A stretch of DNA of 64,000 nt from Allorhodoferax sp032337135 (GTDB taxonomy: Bacteria > Pseudomonadota > Gammaproteobacteria > Burkholderiales > Burkholderiaceae_C): positions 186,001-250,000 of the forward strand of contig NZ_JAVXZZ010000001.1 in the NCBI RefSeq assembly GCF_032337135.1, given 5' to 3'. A program made the position numbers and the translations under genes. Position 1 is the stretch's first letter. Each line of letters starts with the position of its first letter. Shown in pieces: positions 41,890-50,387 of the stretch. Below the pieces are notes generated by a model. That model worked only from the letters and a program-made list of their open reading frames with translations, searched no databases and had not been told where the DNA came from.

Positions 41890-42261
41890 ATGCCCACATC
41901 GCGGTTCTGGATCATCCTGGGGGCACTCAATGCGGCCCTGGCCGTGGCCATGGCAGCCGCCAGCGCCCATGCCCCCGCCCTGCAGGCGGCCGCCTATCTG
42001 CCCAATGCCGTGGCCATGCACCAGTTCCATGCCCTGGGACTGATCGCGGTGGGCGTGCTGCTGCGAGCTGGACCGACCAGCCGCTGGTGGCCCCTGTCAG
42101 GCACCGCCTTCGCACTGGGGCTGCTGCTGTTCAGCTTCAACCTCTACGCCCGCGCCCTGTGGGACTTCAACGCCCTGCGTGCGCTCGTGCCCACCGGAGG
42201 CATTTGCTTCATGGTGGGCTGGGTACTCATGGCGCTCGGCGCCTGGCGTCAGCGCGGCTGA
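41890..42261 (+). CDS. DUF423 family membrane protein
   Basis: 123 residues with four predicted transmembrane helices (FWIILGALNAALAVAMAAAS, FHALGLIAVGVLL and so on) and the family motif AHAPALQAAAYLPNAVAMHQ. AAGGAG precedes the ATG. It belongs to the DUF423/YgdD group of uncharacterised inner-membrane proteins. Its last 13 bases overlap the convergent gene on the other strand. Confidence 0.87.
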   Translation: MPTSRFWIILGALNAALAVAMAAASAHAPALQAAAYLPNAVAMHQFHALGLIAVGVLLRAGPTSRWWPLSGTAFALGLLLFSFNLYARALWDFNALRALVPTGGICFMVGWVLMALGAWRQRG

Positions 42262-42719
42262 ATCGCGGCGTGCAGTCGCTCCTGCACACAGGCCAGTGCC
42301 GCTGCTTCGGTATCGAAGATTTCGAGCGGGTAGTCGCACTCGACATAGAGCTGGCGCCAGTGCATCTCCATGAGCGCACGGCCTTCGACCGAGGGCGGCA
42401 CGTACCAGACGTTGACGACCTCGCGCGGCAGCATGCCACGGCCTTGGCGCAACACCCCACGGTAGGCCTGCAATGCGTCTGGGGACGCCAGCATGCTCTT
42501 GTGCCAGTACGACACGGTGGCAAATGGGCCTTTGGGCTTCCACGACATCAGCAGCTGGGCCATGGCATACCCCAGGGCCTGCAATGCCTCGGCATTGAAC
42601 GGCCCATGGACGTCGAAACGGATCAACTCTCCGTCCGGGGTAATCAGCACCTCACCATGCGGTGCAAAGCGGCTGCGCGCGTGCTCGGTACTGACCAGCG
42701 ATTCCTTGGCGGTCTGCAT
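42249..42719 (-). CDS. Hypothetical protein, STAS/SpoIIAA-like
   Basis: 156 residues, soluble. GELIRFDVHGPFNAEALQAL, then a central WYVPPSVEGRALME segment and a C-terminal helix. The layout matches the protein at 28520-28933. No catalytic motif. Its 3' end overlaps DUF423 on the opposite strand by 13 bases. Function unknown. Confidence 0.7.
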   Translation of the reverse strand: MQTAKESLVSTEHARSRFAPHGEVLITPDGELIRFDVHGPFNAEALQALGYAMAQLLMSWKPKGPFATVSYWHKSMLASPDALQAYRGVLRQGRGMLPREVVNVWYVPPSVEGRALMEMHWRQLYVECDYPLEIFDTEAAALACVQERLHAAIQPR

Positions 42720-42799
42720 GGCACCAGTGTGCCCCCCGACAAAAGCACCGGTGTCCGGCAGGGTTTTGGGGCGTGCCGCCCCACCGAAACGCGAATGCC

Positions 42800-43414
42800 C
42801 TATTTGACCTGACGCATGGCCTGCGCCAAGGCGTCATGGCCCCGCCCCTGCAGCATGTCGGCGGCATGGAGCCGGTCGCGGTCTTCGCGGTTCTGGCTCA
42901 GCTTGGCCTTGCCCTCCATGCGCGTGATGCGGATCTCGATACCCACGATGGCCTGGAGCATGGTGTCGATGACACCGGGGGCGGCGTCGGCCATCTTCCA
43001 GGGCTGGGGCTCGGTGGCTTCATGGGTGCGTGTCAGGCGCCCCACCACTGCGCGGGTGAACTTTTCCTGGTCCTGCACCGTCAGGCGCCCATGCACATGG
43101 ACCACCTCGTAGTTCCAGGTCGGAACCAGGCGGTGGGTTTCGTGCTTGCTGGGATACCAGTTGGGCGAGACATAGCCCTCGCTGGCACGAAACACCACCA
43201 GGACGTCCGCACCATCACCGCATTGCTGCCAGACCGGGTTGGCGCGTGCCACATGGCCGGTCAGCACGCCCGCTTGCGCATCCAGTTCGAACGGAATGTG
43301 GTTGGCATCCAGCCCCTGTGGGGTCTGGGTGACCAGCACGCCCAGCGGGTGGGCACGGATGATCCGGTGCATGGTCTGGGGGTCCGGCATGGCAAAGTGG
43401 GCGGGAATGTACAT
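42800..43414 (-). CDS. PaiB-like FMN-binding regulator
   Basis: 204 residues of the PaiB / FMN-binding split-barrel family. MYIPAHFAMPDPQTMHRIIR, ANHIPFELD, FRASEGYVSPNWYPSKHETH and VPTWNYEVVHVHGRL are typical blocks. In Bacillus PaiB affects sporulation and protease genes; in Proteobacteria the family is often found beside MocR regulators, as here. Divergent from the MocR gene with 102 bases between. Confidence 0.9.
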   Translation of the reverse strand: MYIPAHFAMPDPQTMHRIIRAHPLGVLVTQTPQGLDANHIPFELDAQAGVLTGHVARANPVWQQCGDGADVLVVFRASEGYVSPNWYPSKHETHRLVPTWNYEVVHVHGRLTVQDQEKFTRAVVGRLTRTHEATEPQPWKMADAAPGVIDTMLQAIVGIEIRITRMEGKAKLSQNREDRDRLHAADMLQGRGHDALAQAMRQVK

Positions 43415-43516
43415 GGTGGCTCCGGTTCGGTGGGCAGGCGCGTGACACGCATTCTCGGGCCCACATGGTTTAGCATGAAGATCCCGTTTTGAACAAAATA
43501 GGCATACCAGTTTTCC

Positions 43517-44998
43517 ATGCCCCCTCCTGCATCGAGCCCGCGCATCTGCGAGCTGTTCCGGCGCCAGATCGACGCTGGGGAGTTGCGCCCGGGCCAGGCG
43601 CTGCCTTCGACCCGGGCACTGGCCCAGGAACTGGGCGTTTCCCGCTCCACCGTGGTCAACGTCTACGAGCAACTGGTCAGTGAGGGCTACATCGAAACCC
43701 GCCCCGGCGCGCGCGCCCGCGTGGCCCCAGGTGCAGTGGTGCAGGCGGCGAAGCGCCGCCGCCCCGCGCAGGCCGCGCAGCGTGGCGCGCCGCGCCCGCT
43801 TTCGGCCTACGGGCAGCGCACCGCCCAAATGTCCCTGGTGCTGCCCAGCAGCGACAGTGCCGACATCAACTTCCTCTACGGCGCCATTGCAGAAGACGAC
43901 TTTCCCAAACTCCTGTGGCGCCGGCTCTACAACCAGGCGCTGATGCAGCGCCAGCCGGCCCTGTACTACGGCCCGCCGGAAGGTAGCCTGGAGTTGCGCG
44001 CCGCGCTGCAGGACTACCTGCTGCGCGCGCGGGGCCTGTCATGCACCCAGGAACAGATCATCGTGGTCCAGGGCTCGCAGCAGGCCATTGACCTGTGCGC
44101 ACGGCTGCTGGTGGACCCCGGCGCCGCCGTGCTGATGGAAGAGCCCTGCTACCAGCGGGCCCGCGCCGCATTCGCGGCCGTCGGCGCTGACATCACCCCG
44201 ATTCCGGTCGACGAGCACGGGCTCGTGACCGCAATGTTGCCCGACACCCGCCATGCACTGGCCTATGTCACGCCATCGCACCAGTTTCCGCTCGGCTCGG
44301 TGCTGTCCATCGGGCGCCGGCGCGAACTGCTGGCCTGGGCCACCCAAAACCGCTGCTGGATCATCGAGGACGACTACGACAGCGAGTTCCGCTACGGCCT
44401 GCAGCCCACGCAGCCCCTGCATGCACTTGATGGAGACGGCTGCGTGCTCTACATGGGCACGTTTTCCAAGACGCTCTCGCCACAGTTGCGGCTGGGCTAC
44501 CTGGTGCTGCCTGAAGCGCTGGTGCCGGTCTTTCGCCAGGCCAAGCTGCTGACCGACCGCCATGCCCCCTACCCGGAACAGCAGGTGGTGGCACGCTTCA
44601 TCCGCAGCGGTGCCTATGAACGGCACATCCGGCGTGTGCGCCGGGCCAACGAACACCGGCGCACCGTGCTGGTAGACGCCATCCAGCGCTTCCTTCCCGC
44701 TCGCGTGGAGGTGGAAGGCACGGCCTCGGGGCTGCACATCGTGGTCTGGCTGCACGACCTGCCGATTGACCAGGAGCCGCAGCTGATGGCCGAAGCGCGC
44801 AAGCGGGGTGTGGGCCTGTGGAGCATCACGCCGCTGTATGCCGCCGGCCAGCGGCTGCGGCGCCACCGCTGTGCCGGCCTGGTCATGGGCTATGCAGGGC
44901 TCACACCGGAGCGCATCGTCACGGGGGTGGAACGCATGGCCCAGGCGGTGCGTGCGTGCCTGGAGCAGCATCAGCGCGGGGGTTCACAGCAGAAATGA
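43517..44998 (+). CDS. MocR/PdxR-like regulator (GntR wHTH plus aminotransferase domain)
   Basis: 493 residues. A GntR-type winged helix (LFRRQIDAGELRPGQALPST, LGVSRSTVVNVYEQLVSEGY) is joined by a linker to a fold-type I aminotransferase-like domain. The PLP lysine is Lys318 in GTFSKTLSPQLRLGYL, and the aspartate motif is WIIEDDYDSEFRYG. Such proteins use PLP as effector rather than as catalysts. Divergent from the PaiB-like gene, its probable target. Confidence 0.92.
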   Translation: MPPPASSPRICELFRRQIDAGELRPGQALPSTRALAQELGVSRSTVVNVYEQLVSEGYIETRPGARARVAPGAVVQAAKRRRPAQAAQRGAPRPLSAYGQRTAQMSLVLPSSDSADINFLYGAIAEDDFPKLLWRRLYNQALMQRQPALYYGPPEGSLELRAALQDYLLRARGLSCTQEQIIVVQGSQQAIDLCARLLVDPGAAVLMEEPCYQRARAAFAAVGADITPIPVDEHGLVTAMLPDTRHALAYVTPSHQFPLGSVLSIGRRRELLAWATQNRCWIIEDDYDSEFRYGLQPTQPLHALDGDGCVLYMGTFSKTLSPQLRLGYLVLPEALVPVFRQAKLLTDRHAPYPEQQVVARFIRSGAYERHIRRVRRANEHRRTVLVDAIQRFLPARVEVEGTASGLHIVVWLHDLPIDQEPQLMAEARKRGVGLWSITPLYAAGQRLRRHRCAGLVMGYAGLTPERIVTGVERMAQAVRACLEQHQRGGSQQK

Positions 44999-45023
44999 AA
45001 AACGCGCCGGAAGGCGCGTTTTT
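44998..45023. terminator. Bidirectional terminator between MocR gene and tRNA-Ser
   Basis: AAAACGCGCC, loop GGAA, GGCGCGTTTTT, with A and T runs on the two sides. It can serve both the rightward MocR gene and the leftward tRNA gene. Confidence 0.85.
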
Positions 45024-45029
45024 GCGGAT

Positions 45030-45119
<90 letters not shown>

Positions 45120-45166
45120 TGAAATAGCGTCGCTCTGGTCGAAGCGAAGCGCGCATTCTACCGCAC

Positions 45167-46477
45167 TCAGGGGGCGATTTTCTCGAGGCCGCCCATGTAG
45201 GGGCGCAATACCTCGGGTATCACCACGCTGCCGTCGGCCTGTTGGTAATTCTCAAGAACGGCCACCAGGGTGCGGCCTACGGCCAGGCCGGAGCCGTTCA
45301 AGGTGTGCACCAGTTCGTTCTTGCCCTGGGCGTTCTTGAAGCGGGCCTGCAGGCGGCGGGCCTGGAAGGCTTCGCAGTTTGAGACCGAGCTGATCTCGCG
45401 GTAGGTGTTCTGCGCCGGCAACCAAACCTCCAGATCGTAGGTCTTGGCGGCGCCAAAGCCCATGTCGCCGGTGCACAGGCTCATTACGCGGTAGGGCAGG
45501 CCCAGCTTCTGCAGGATGGCTTCGGCGTGGCCGACCATGGCGTCCAGCGCCTCGTAGCTCTTCTCGGGATGGGTGATCTGCACCATTTCCACCTTGTCGA
45601 ACTGGTGCTGGCGGATCAGGCCACGGATGTCGCGCCCGCCGCTGCCGGCTTCCGAGCGGAAGCACGGGGTGTGGGCGGTGAGCTTGATGGGCAGGTCTGC
45701 TTCGGCCACGATCTCGTCGCGCACGAAGTTGGTCAGCGACACCTCGCTGGTGGGAATCAGGTACAGCGCCACGTTCTCGTCGGCACCTTCCTGCCCGCCC
45801 TTCTTGGCGGCAAACAGGTCTTCCTCGAATTTGGGCAATTGGCCGGTTCCACGCAGGCTGTCGCCGTTGACGATGTAGGGGGTGTAGCACTCGGTGTAGC
45901 CGTGCTCGACGGTCTGGGTGTCGAGCATAAATTGGGCCAGGGCGCGGTGCAGGCGGGCGATCTGGCCCTTCATCACCGTGAAGCGGGCCCCAGTGAGCTT
46001 GATGCCCATCTCGAAGTCCAGGCCCAGTGGCGTACCGACATCCACATGGTCTTTGGTGGTGGCATCGGGCACGCGCGGTGTGCCCCAGGTGCGCACCACC
46101 ACGTTGCCGGACTCGTCGCTGCCCACCGGCACGCTTTCGTGCGGCAGGTTGGGCACGGCCAGCAGCATCTTTTCCATGTCCGCCTGGATGGCCTCCAGGC
46201 GCGTGGCCGAGGTTTCCAGCTCGGTCTTGATGCCGGCCACCTGGGCCATGGCCGCTTCGGCCTCTGCGTGCTGGCCCTTGCCCTTGAGCATGCCGATCTG
46301 CTTGGAAACCGTGTTGCGTTGGCTCTGCAGTTCTTCGGTGCGCATCTGGATGGTCTTGCGCTCGGCTTCCAGCGCGCGGAAGGCATCCACGTCCAGGAAG
46401 GCCTGCGGGTTCTTGCGGGTGAGCAGTCGCGCCACGACCGAATCGAGGTCCTTGCGCAGCAGGGTAATGTCTAGCAT
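45167..46477 (-). CDS. serS: Seryl-tRNA synthetase
   Basis: 436 residues; charges tRNA-Ser, whose gene lies next to it on the same strand. An N-terminal coiled-coil arm (about 25-105, RKTIQMRTEELQSQRNTVSK) precedes the class II core, with motif 2 around TPCFRSEAGSGGRDIRGLIR and motif 3 near NGSGLAVGRTLVAVLENYQ. Confidence 0.98.
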   Translation of the reverse strand: MLDITLLRKDLDSVVARLLTRKNPQAFLDVDAFRALEAERKTIQMRTEELQSQRNTVSKQIGMLKGKGQHAEAEAAMAQVAGIKTELETSATRLEAIQADMEKMLLAVPNLPHESVPVGSDESGNVVVRTWGTPRVPDATTKDHVDVGTPLGLDFEMGIKLTGARFTVMKGQIARLHRALAQFMLDTQTVEHGYTECYTPYIVNGDSLRGTGQLPKFEEDLFAAKKGGQEGADENVALYLIPTSEVSLTNFVRDEIVAEADLPIKLTAHTPCFRSEAGSGGRDIRGLIRQHQFDKVEMVQITHPEKSYEALDAMVGHAEAILQKLGLPYRVMSLCTGDMGFGAAKTYDLEVWLPAQNTYREISSVSNCEAFQARRLQARFKNAQGKNELVHTLNGSGLAVGRTLVAVLENYQQADGSVVIPEVLRPYMGGLEKIAP

Positions 46478-46523
46478 GTCGTTCTCTTTTACTAATCAAA
46501 TCAGGCTCTAGCCCGCTATTTTA

Positions 46524-46551
46524 TTGCGCAAGCCGCTAGCATTTGCATAGC
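46524..46551 (+). repeat. Dispersed 28-bp element between serS and ispH
   Basis: TGCGCAAGCCGCTA then GCATTTGCATAGCG. A second AGCCCGCTATTTTAT just before it hints at a longer inverted structure. Confidence 0.6.
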
Positions 46552-46564
46552 GGCTGCAGACCAA

Positions 46565-47545
46565 TCACTCCGGTGACTCTTCCAGCCGCAGCCCTTTGGG
46601 CAGCGGGAACTTGATGGTCTCCTCGATGCCGTCCATCTTGCGCACGGAAATGGCACCCAGTTCCTTGATGCGGGCGATCACCGCCTGCACCAATACATCG
46701 GGTGCGGAGGCCCCGGCGGTGAGGCCCACGCGGCGGGCGTTGGCAAACCACTCGGGCTGCAGCTCGGCCGCCGAATCGACCATGTAGCTGTCGGTGCCCA
46801 GCTTGTGGGCCAGTTCGCGCAGGCGGTTGCTGTTGGAACTGGTGGGGCTGCCCACCACGATCACCACGTCCACCTGGGGGCTGAGCACCTTCACGGCGTC
46901 CTGGCGGTTCTGGGTGGCGTAGCAGATGTCCTGCTGCTTGGGCTGGCGCACCTGGGGAAAGCGCGCCTTCACGGCGGCGGTGATCTCGGCGGCGTCGTCC
47001 ACGCTCAGCGTGGTCTGCGTCACCACGGCAATCTTGTCGGTCTGCGGCAGCTGCAGTTTGGCCACGTCTTCCACGTCTTCCACCAGGTGGATGCCGCTGT
47101 CGAGCTGGCCCATGGTGCCTTCCACCTCGGGGTGGCCCTTGTGGCCGATCATGATGAACTCGAAGCCTTCCTTGTGCAGCTTGGCCACTTCCACGTGCAC
47201 CTTGGTCACCAGCGGGCAGGTGGCGTCGAAGATGCGAAAGCCGCGCGCCTGGGCCTCCTTCTGCACCGCCTGGCTCACGCCGTGCGCCGAGAACACCAGC
47301 GTAGCACCGGCCGGTACCTCGTCGAGTTCCTCGATGAAGATGGCGCCGCGGCTCTTGAGGTCGTTCACCACGTAGGTGTTGTGCACGATCTCGTGGCGCA
47401 CGTAGATGGGCGCTCCGAACTTCAGCAGCGCCTTTTCCACGATGTCGATGGCGCGGTCGACCCCGGCGCAGAAGCCACGCGGCTCTGCCAAAACAATTTC
47501 GCCTTCACCCCGCATGGGAACTGCGTGAACAGCTTCCGAATTCAT
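46565..47545 (-). CDS. ispH: 4-hydroxy-3-methylbut-2-enyl diphosphate reductase
   Basis: 326 residues; last step of the MEP isoprenoid pathway, 4Fe-4S enzyme. Cluster cysteines are in PRGFCAGVDRA, FDATCPLVTKVH and QQDICYATQNRQ; the key block VVGSPTSSNSNRL is present. The start at 47545 overlaps the fkpB stop (ATGA), which favours it over 47515. The first ten residues (MNSEAVHAVP) come from the dispersed element and are not conserved family sequence. Confidence 0.96.
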   Translation of the reverse strand: MNSEAVHAVPMRGEGEIVLAEPRGFCAGVDRAIDIVEKALLKFGAPIYVRHEIVHNTYVVNDLKSRGAIFIEELDEVPAGATLVFSAHGVSQAVQKEAQARGFRIFDATCPLVTKVHVEVAKLHKEGFEFIMIGHKGHPEVEGTMGQLDSGIHLVEDVEDVAKLQLPQTDKIAVVTQTTLSVDDAAEITAAVKARFPQVRQPKQQDICYATQNRQDAVKVLSPQVDVVIVVGSPTSSNSNRLRELAHKLGTDSYMVDSAAELQPEWFANARRVGLTAGASAPDVLVQAVIARIKELGAISVRKMDGIEETIKFPLPKGLRLEESPE

Positions 47546-47549
47546 AGCA
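47522..47549 (+). repeat. Dispersed 28-bp element forming the fkpB-ispH junction
   Basis: TGCGTGAACAGCTT then CCGAATTCATAGCA. On the minus strand its GCTATGAATT holds both the TGA stop of fkpB and the ATG of ispH. Confidence 0.8.
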
Positions 47550-48009
47550 CCCCGATCACATGCACGTCAAAGCGCACCGGTTGCCCGGCCAGCGGGTGGT
47601 TGAAGTCGAACTGCACCGCCTGCAGCTTGCCATCCGCCTCGCGCGTGGCCAGCACCACGCCGGCAAACTGGCCGGCCCCGTCGGGGGTGGGGAAGTGCAC
47701 CACGTCGCCCACGGCGTATTCCTCGCCCGGCTCGCCCATGGCGCGCAGTTCCTTGGCATCCAGCCACTGCTGCATGGTGGCGCTGCGCTCGCCGAAAGCC
47801 GCACCGGCTGGCAGGTCGAAACTGGTCTGCGTGCCCTCCTCCAGTCCCATGAGGCAAGCCTCCAGCGCCGGGGACAGCTGGCCGCTGCCCAGGGTGAGCG
47901 TGGCCGGCTTGCCCTCGAAGGTGCTGATGGCGTCGCCCGCTGGGCCGCTCAAGCGGTAATGCAGGGTGAGGAAGGCCCCAGGCTGGACCTGGGCAGGGGT
48001 GGTGGTCAT
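47542..48009 (-). CDS. fkpB: FKBP-type peptidyl-prolyl isomerase, SlpA/FkpB-like
   Basis: 155 residues. LTLHYRLSGPAGDAISTFEG, then TLGSGQLSPALEACLMGLEEG and the insert-in-flap region FPTPDGAGQFAGVVLAT are typical of SlyD/SlpA-like FKBPs. Overlap with ispH repeats the fkpB-ispH pairing seen in E. coli. Cytoplasmic. Confidence 0.9.
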   Translation of the reverse strand: MTTTPAQVQPGAFLTLHYRLSGPAGDAISTFEGKPATLTLGSGQLSPALEACLMGLEEGTQTSFDLPAGAAFGERSATMQQWLDAKELRAMGEPGEEYAVGDVVHFPTPDGAGQFAGVVLATREADGKLQAVQFDFNHPLAGQPVRFDVHVIGVL

Positions 48010-48066
48010 ACAAAGTCCCGATAAACTGACCCGTATTGTAAAAACCCCTGCCCTTCCCGCCCCGCC

Positions 48067-48768
48067 ATGCCCCTGGATGACCTTCCCCCGGACGCCCGCC
48101 CGCGCGAAAAGCTGCTGGCCAAGGGCGCCTCGGCGCTGAGCGACGCCGAGCTGCTGGCACTGCTGCTGCGCACCGGCATTGCGGGCAAGAACGTGCTGCA
48201 CATGGCCCAGGAACTGCTGGCGCTGCCACACAGGAATGGCCAGGGCGGCGGCTTTGACGGCATTGCCGGGCTGCTGAACGCCACCGCGCAGGACCTGGAG
48301 CGCGTCAAGGGCCTGGGCCCGGCCAAGCGCGCCGAACTGCTGGCCGTGCTGGAACTGGCCCGCCGGGCCGCGCAGCAGCAACTGCGCGAGCGCACCGTGC
48401 TCGATGCCCCGGCCACGGTACGCGAATACGTGCAACTGCACATCGGCCAGCGCCGGTACGAGGTGTTCGCCGTGCTTTTCCTGGACAGCCAGCACCGCCT
48501 GCTGGCACTCGAAGAACTGTTCCGGGGCACCCTGAGCCAGACCAGCGTCTACCCGCGCGAGGTGGTGCTACGCGCCCTGCACCACCACGCCAGCAGCGTG
48601 ATCCTGGCGCACAACCACCCCAGCGGCAGCGTGGAGCCCAGCCGCGCCGACGAAGCGCTGACGAACACGCTGAAGGCCGCGCTCGCCCTGGTGGACGTGC
48701 GCGTGCTCGACCACATCATCGTGGCGCCGGGCCAATCCCTTTCGATGGCCGAGCGGGGGCTGCTGTGA
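48067..48768 (+). CDS. radC: RadC family JAB-domain protein
   Basis: 233 residues. An N-terminal helix-hairpin-helix part (LSDAELLALLLRTGIAGKNV, LERVKGLGPAKRAELLAVLE) precedes a JAB/MPN domain with the metal motif ILAHNHPSGSVEPSRAD. The old assignment to DNA repair is doubtful; family members may be nucleases or deubiquitinase-like hydrolases. Divergent from fkpB. Confidence 0.93.
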   Translation: MPLDDLPPDARPREKLLAKGASALSDAELLALLLRTGIAGKNVLHMAQELLALPHRNGQGGGFDGIAGLLNATAQDLERVKGLGPAKRAELLAVLELARRAAQQQLRERTVLDAPATVREYVQLHIGQRRYEVFAVLFLDSQHRLLALEELFRGTLSQTSVYPREVVLRALHHHASSVILAHNHPSGSVEPSRADEALTNTLKAALALVDVRVLDHIIVAPGQSLSMAERGLL

Positions 48769-49448
48769 AGAACCCCGCACTCACCGTGCGTGGCCTGGGT
48801 GAACTCGCCCAGGTCCGAAAAGCCTTGGTGCAGCGGGCAGAGGCTGCGGCGCAGGAGGCCGCACGGCAGAAGGAAGAAGCGGCCCGCGCCCATGCGCACA
48901 AACACCTGTTTCGTCTGTCGGTCGGCAAGGTACAGCCGCTCAAGACCGCGCCGGTGGCCGACCTGCGCCCACGCCCGGCCGAGCCCATCCCGAAGCAGCG
49001 CGAGCTGGACGAGGCCGCTGCGCTGCGCGAGGCGTTGAGCGACGAGGTCGACATCAGCACCCTGCTCGACACGGACGAGCACCTGAGTTTTCGCCGCCGC
49101 GGCGTCGGTGCCGACGTGACGCAACGCCTGCGCAAGGGCCACTGGGCCGTGCAGGCCCAGATCGACCTGCACGGCCTGCGCACCGACGACGCCCGCGAAA
49201 CCCTGGGACGGTTCGTGCACGACTGCCACGCCCAGGGCCTGCGCTGCGTGCGCGTGGTGCACGGCAAGGGCCTGGGTTCGCCCGGCAAGACCCCGGTGCT
49301 CAAGGACAAGGTGCGCAAGTGGCTGGTGCAGAAAAGCGAGGTCGTGGCCTTCGTGCAGTCGCCGCCCGCGCACGGCGGGGCTGGGGCCCTGCTGGTGCTG
49401 CTGCAGCCGGTGCGCCAGCGGGCCAGTACCCGCCCACAGGGCACCTGA
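48765..49448 (+). CDS. Smr-domain protein
   Basis: 227 residues from GTG 48765, overlapping the radC stop (GTGA). An N-terminal charged coiled coil (about 20-50) leads to a C-terminal Smr domain with IDLHGLRTDDARETLGRF and VVHGKGLGSPGKTPVLK. Smr domains are nucleases, including ribosome-rescue mRNA nucleases (SmrB). The target is not known here. Confidence 0.9.
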   Translation: MKNPALTVRGLGELAQVRKALVQRAEAAAQEAARQKEEAARAHAHKHLFRLSVGKVQPLKTAPVADLRPRPAEPIPKQRELDEAAALREALSDEVDISTLLDTDEHLSFRRRGVGADVTQRLRKGHWAVQAQIDLHGLRTDDARETLGRFVHDCHAQGLRCVRVVHGKGLGSPGKTPVLKDKVRKWLVQKSEVVAFVQSPPAHGGAGALLVLLQPVRQRASTRPQGT

Positions 49449-49536
49449 TTCGGGGACTTGTCACCCACGCCCGAGGCTGGTACGGTGGCGCCCTGAAGCA
49501 ACGTTTTCTGGATTCAGTCACAGGAGGAGCTTGGGC

Positions 49537-50319
49537 ATGGCAATCCGTACTGTCCTCATGCTGCTGGCGGGGTTTCTGACCAGTCTGGCCGCGCAGGCCG
49601 AATGCGACAAGCTGGTGCTCACCGCCGACCCCAGCTACCCACCCATGCACTGGTACGACGGCACCCAGTTCCATGGTGCCTCCGTCACGATCGCCAAGCG
49701 CGTGCTCGACGAGCTGAAGATTCCCTACGAAGTGCGCTACCTCGGCCCGTTTCCGCGCGTCGTCAATGCGGCCGAACAGGGTGATGTGGACATGGTCGTG
49801 ACACTGAAGAAAACGCCGGAGCGCGAGCAGTTCCTGCTCTACCCGCGTACCGCGGCGCTGGCCAACCCGGTGGCGGTGTTTGCCTCGCGTGAACGCATGT
49901 TCAAGTTCAAGGATCGCACCGACCTCGTGGGGCGTCGCGGCGGCATCACGCGCGGCAACGTGTTCGGCGACGACTTCGACGAGTTCCTGCGCCACCACCT
50001 GAGCATCGAGGAGGCGGACAGCCCGGAGAACAACTTCAGCAAGCTCGGGGCCGCCCGCATCGATTACTTCATCACCGGGTACTACGCCGGCATGGCCTAC
50101 CTGCTCAAGCGCGGCGACGAGATGCGCTTTACCGCGCTGAGCCCATTCGTGGTCGACACCCCCAACTACCTCGCCCTCACACGCAAGGGCCGCTGCGCCG
50201 ACAAGCTCGATGCCATCGACGCCAAGTTGGCCCAGCTCAAGAAGAGCGGTGTGGTGGAAGAGTTGATCCGCCAGGCCTTCGCGCAGTGGAAGCAGAACCC
50301 TGTGGTAGCGGTGAAGTAG
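49537..50319 (+). CDS. Periplasmic solute-binding protein (SBP_bac_3)
   Basis: 260 residues with a signal peptide (MAIRTVLMLLAGFLTSLAAQA). Binding-fold segments: LVLTADPSYPPMHWYDGTQF, LGPFPRVVNAAEQGDVDMVV, RGGITRGNVFGDDFDEFL, AARIDYFITGYYAGMAYLL. AGGAGG precedes the ATG. No transporter genes adjoin. It resembles the protein at 38172-38912 in size and fold. Confidence 0.88.
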   Translation: MAIRTVLMLLAGFLTSLAAQAECDKLVLTADPSYPPMHWYDGTQFHGASVTIAKRVLDELKIPYEVRYLGPFPRVVNAAEQGDVDMVVTLKKTPEREQFLLYPRTAALANPVAVFASRERMFKFKDRTDLVGRRGGITRGNVFGDDFDEFLRHHLSIEEADSPENNFSKLGAARIDYFITGYYAGMAYLLKRGDEMRFTALSPFVVDTPNYLALTRKGRCADKLDAIDAKLAQLKKSGVVEELIRQAFAQWKQNPVVAVK

Positions 50320-50359
50320 CTATTTTTCCGCAAAAACACACCCAAGCCGGCGCAGATAC

Positions 50360-50387
50360 TGCGCATGCAGCTCCTATTTTCGTAGCG
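50360..50387 (+). repeat. Dispersed 28-bp element at the 3' end of the AraC gene
   Basis: TGCGCATGCAGCTC then CTATTTTCGTAGCG. The TAG stop of the AraC gene (50374-50376, minus strand) lies inside it. Confidence 0.65.

Noticed and set aside
48067..49448. radC plus Smr gene as a defence or mobile-element module
   Set aside because: They are ordinary chromosomal neighbours with high GC and no linked mobile genes.
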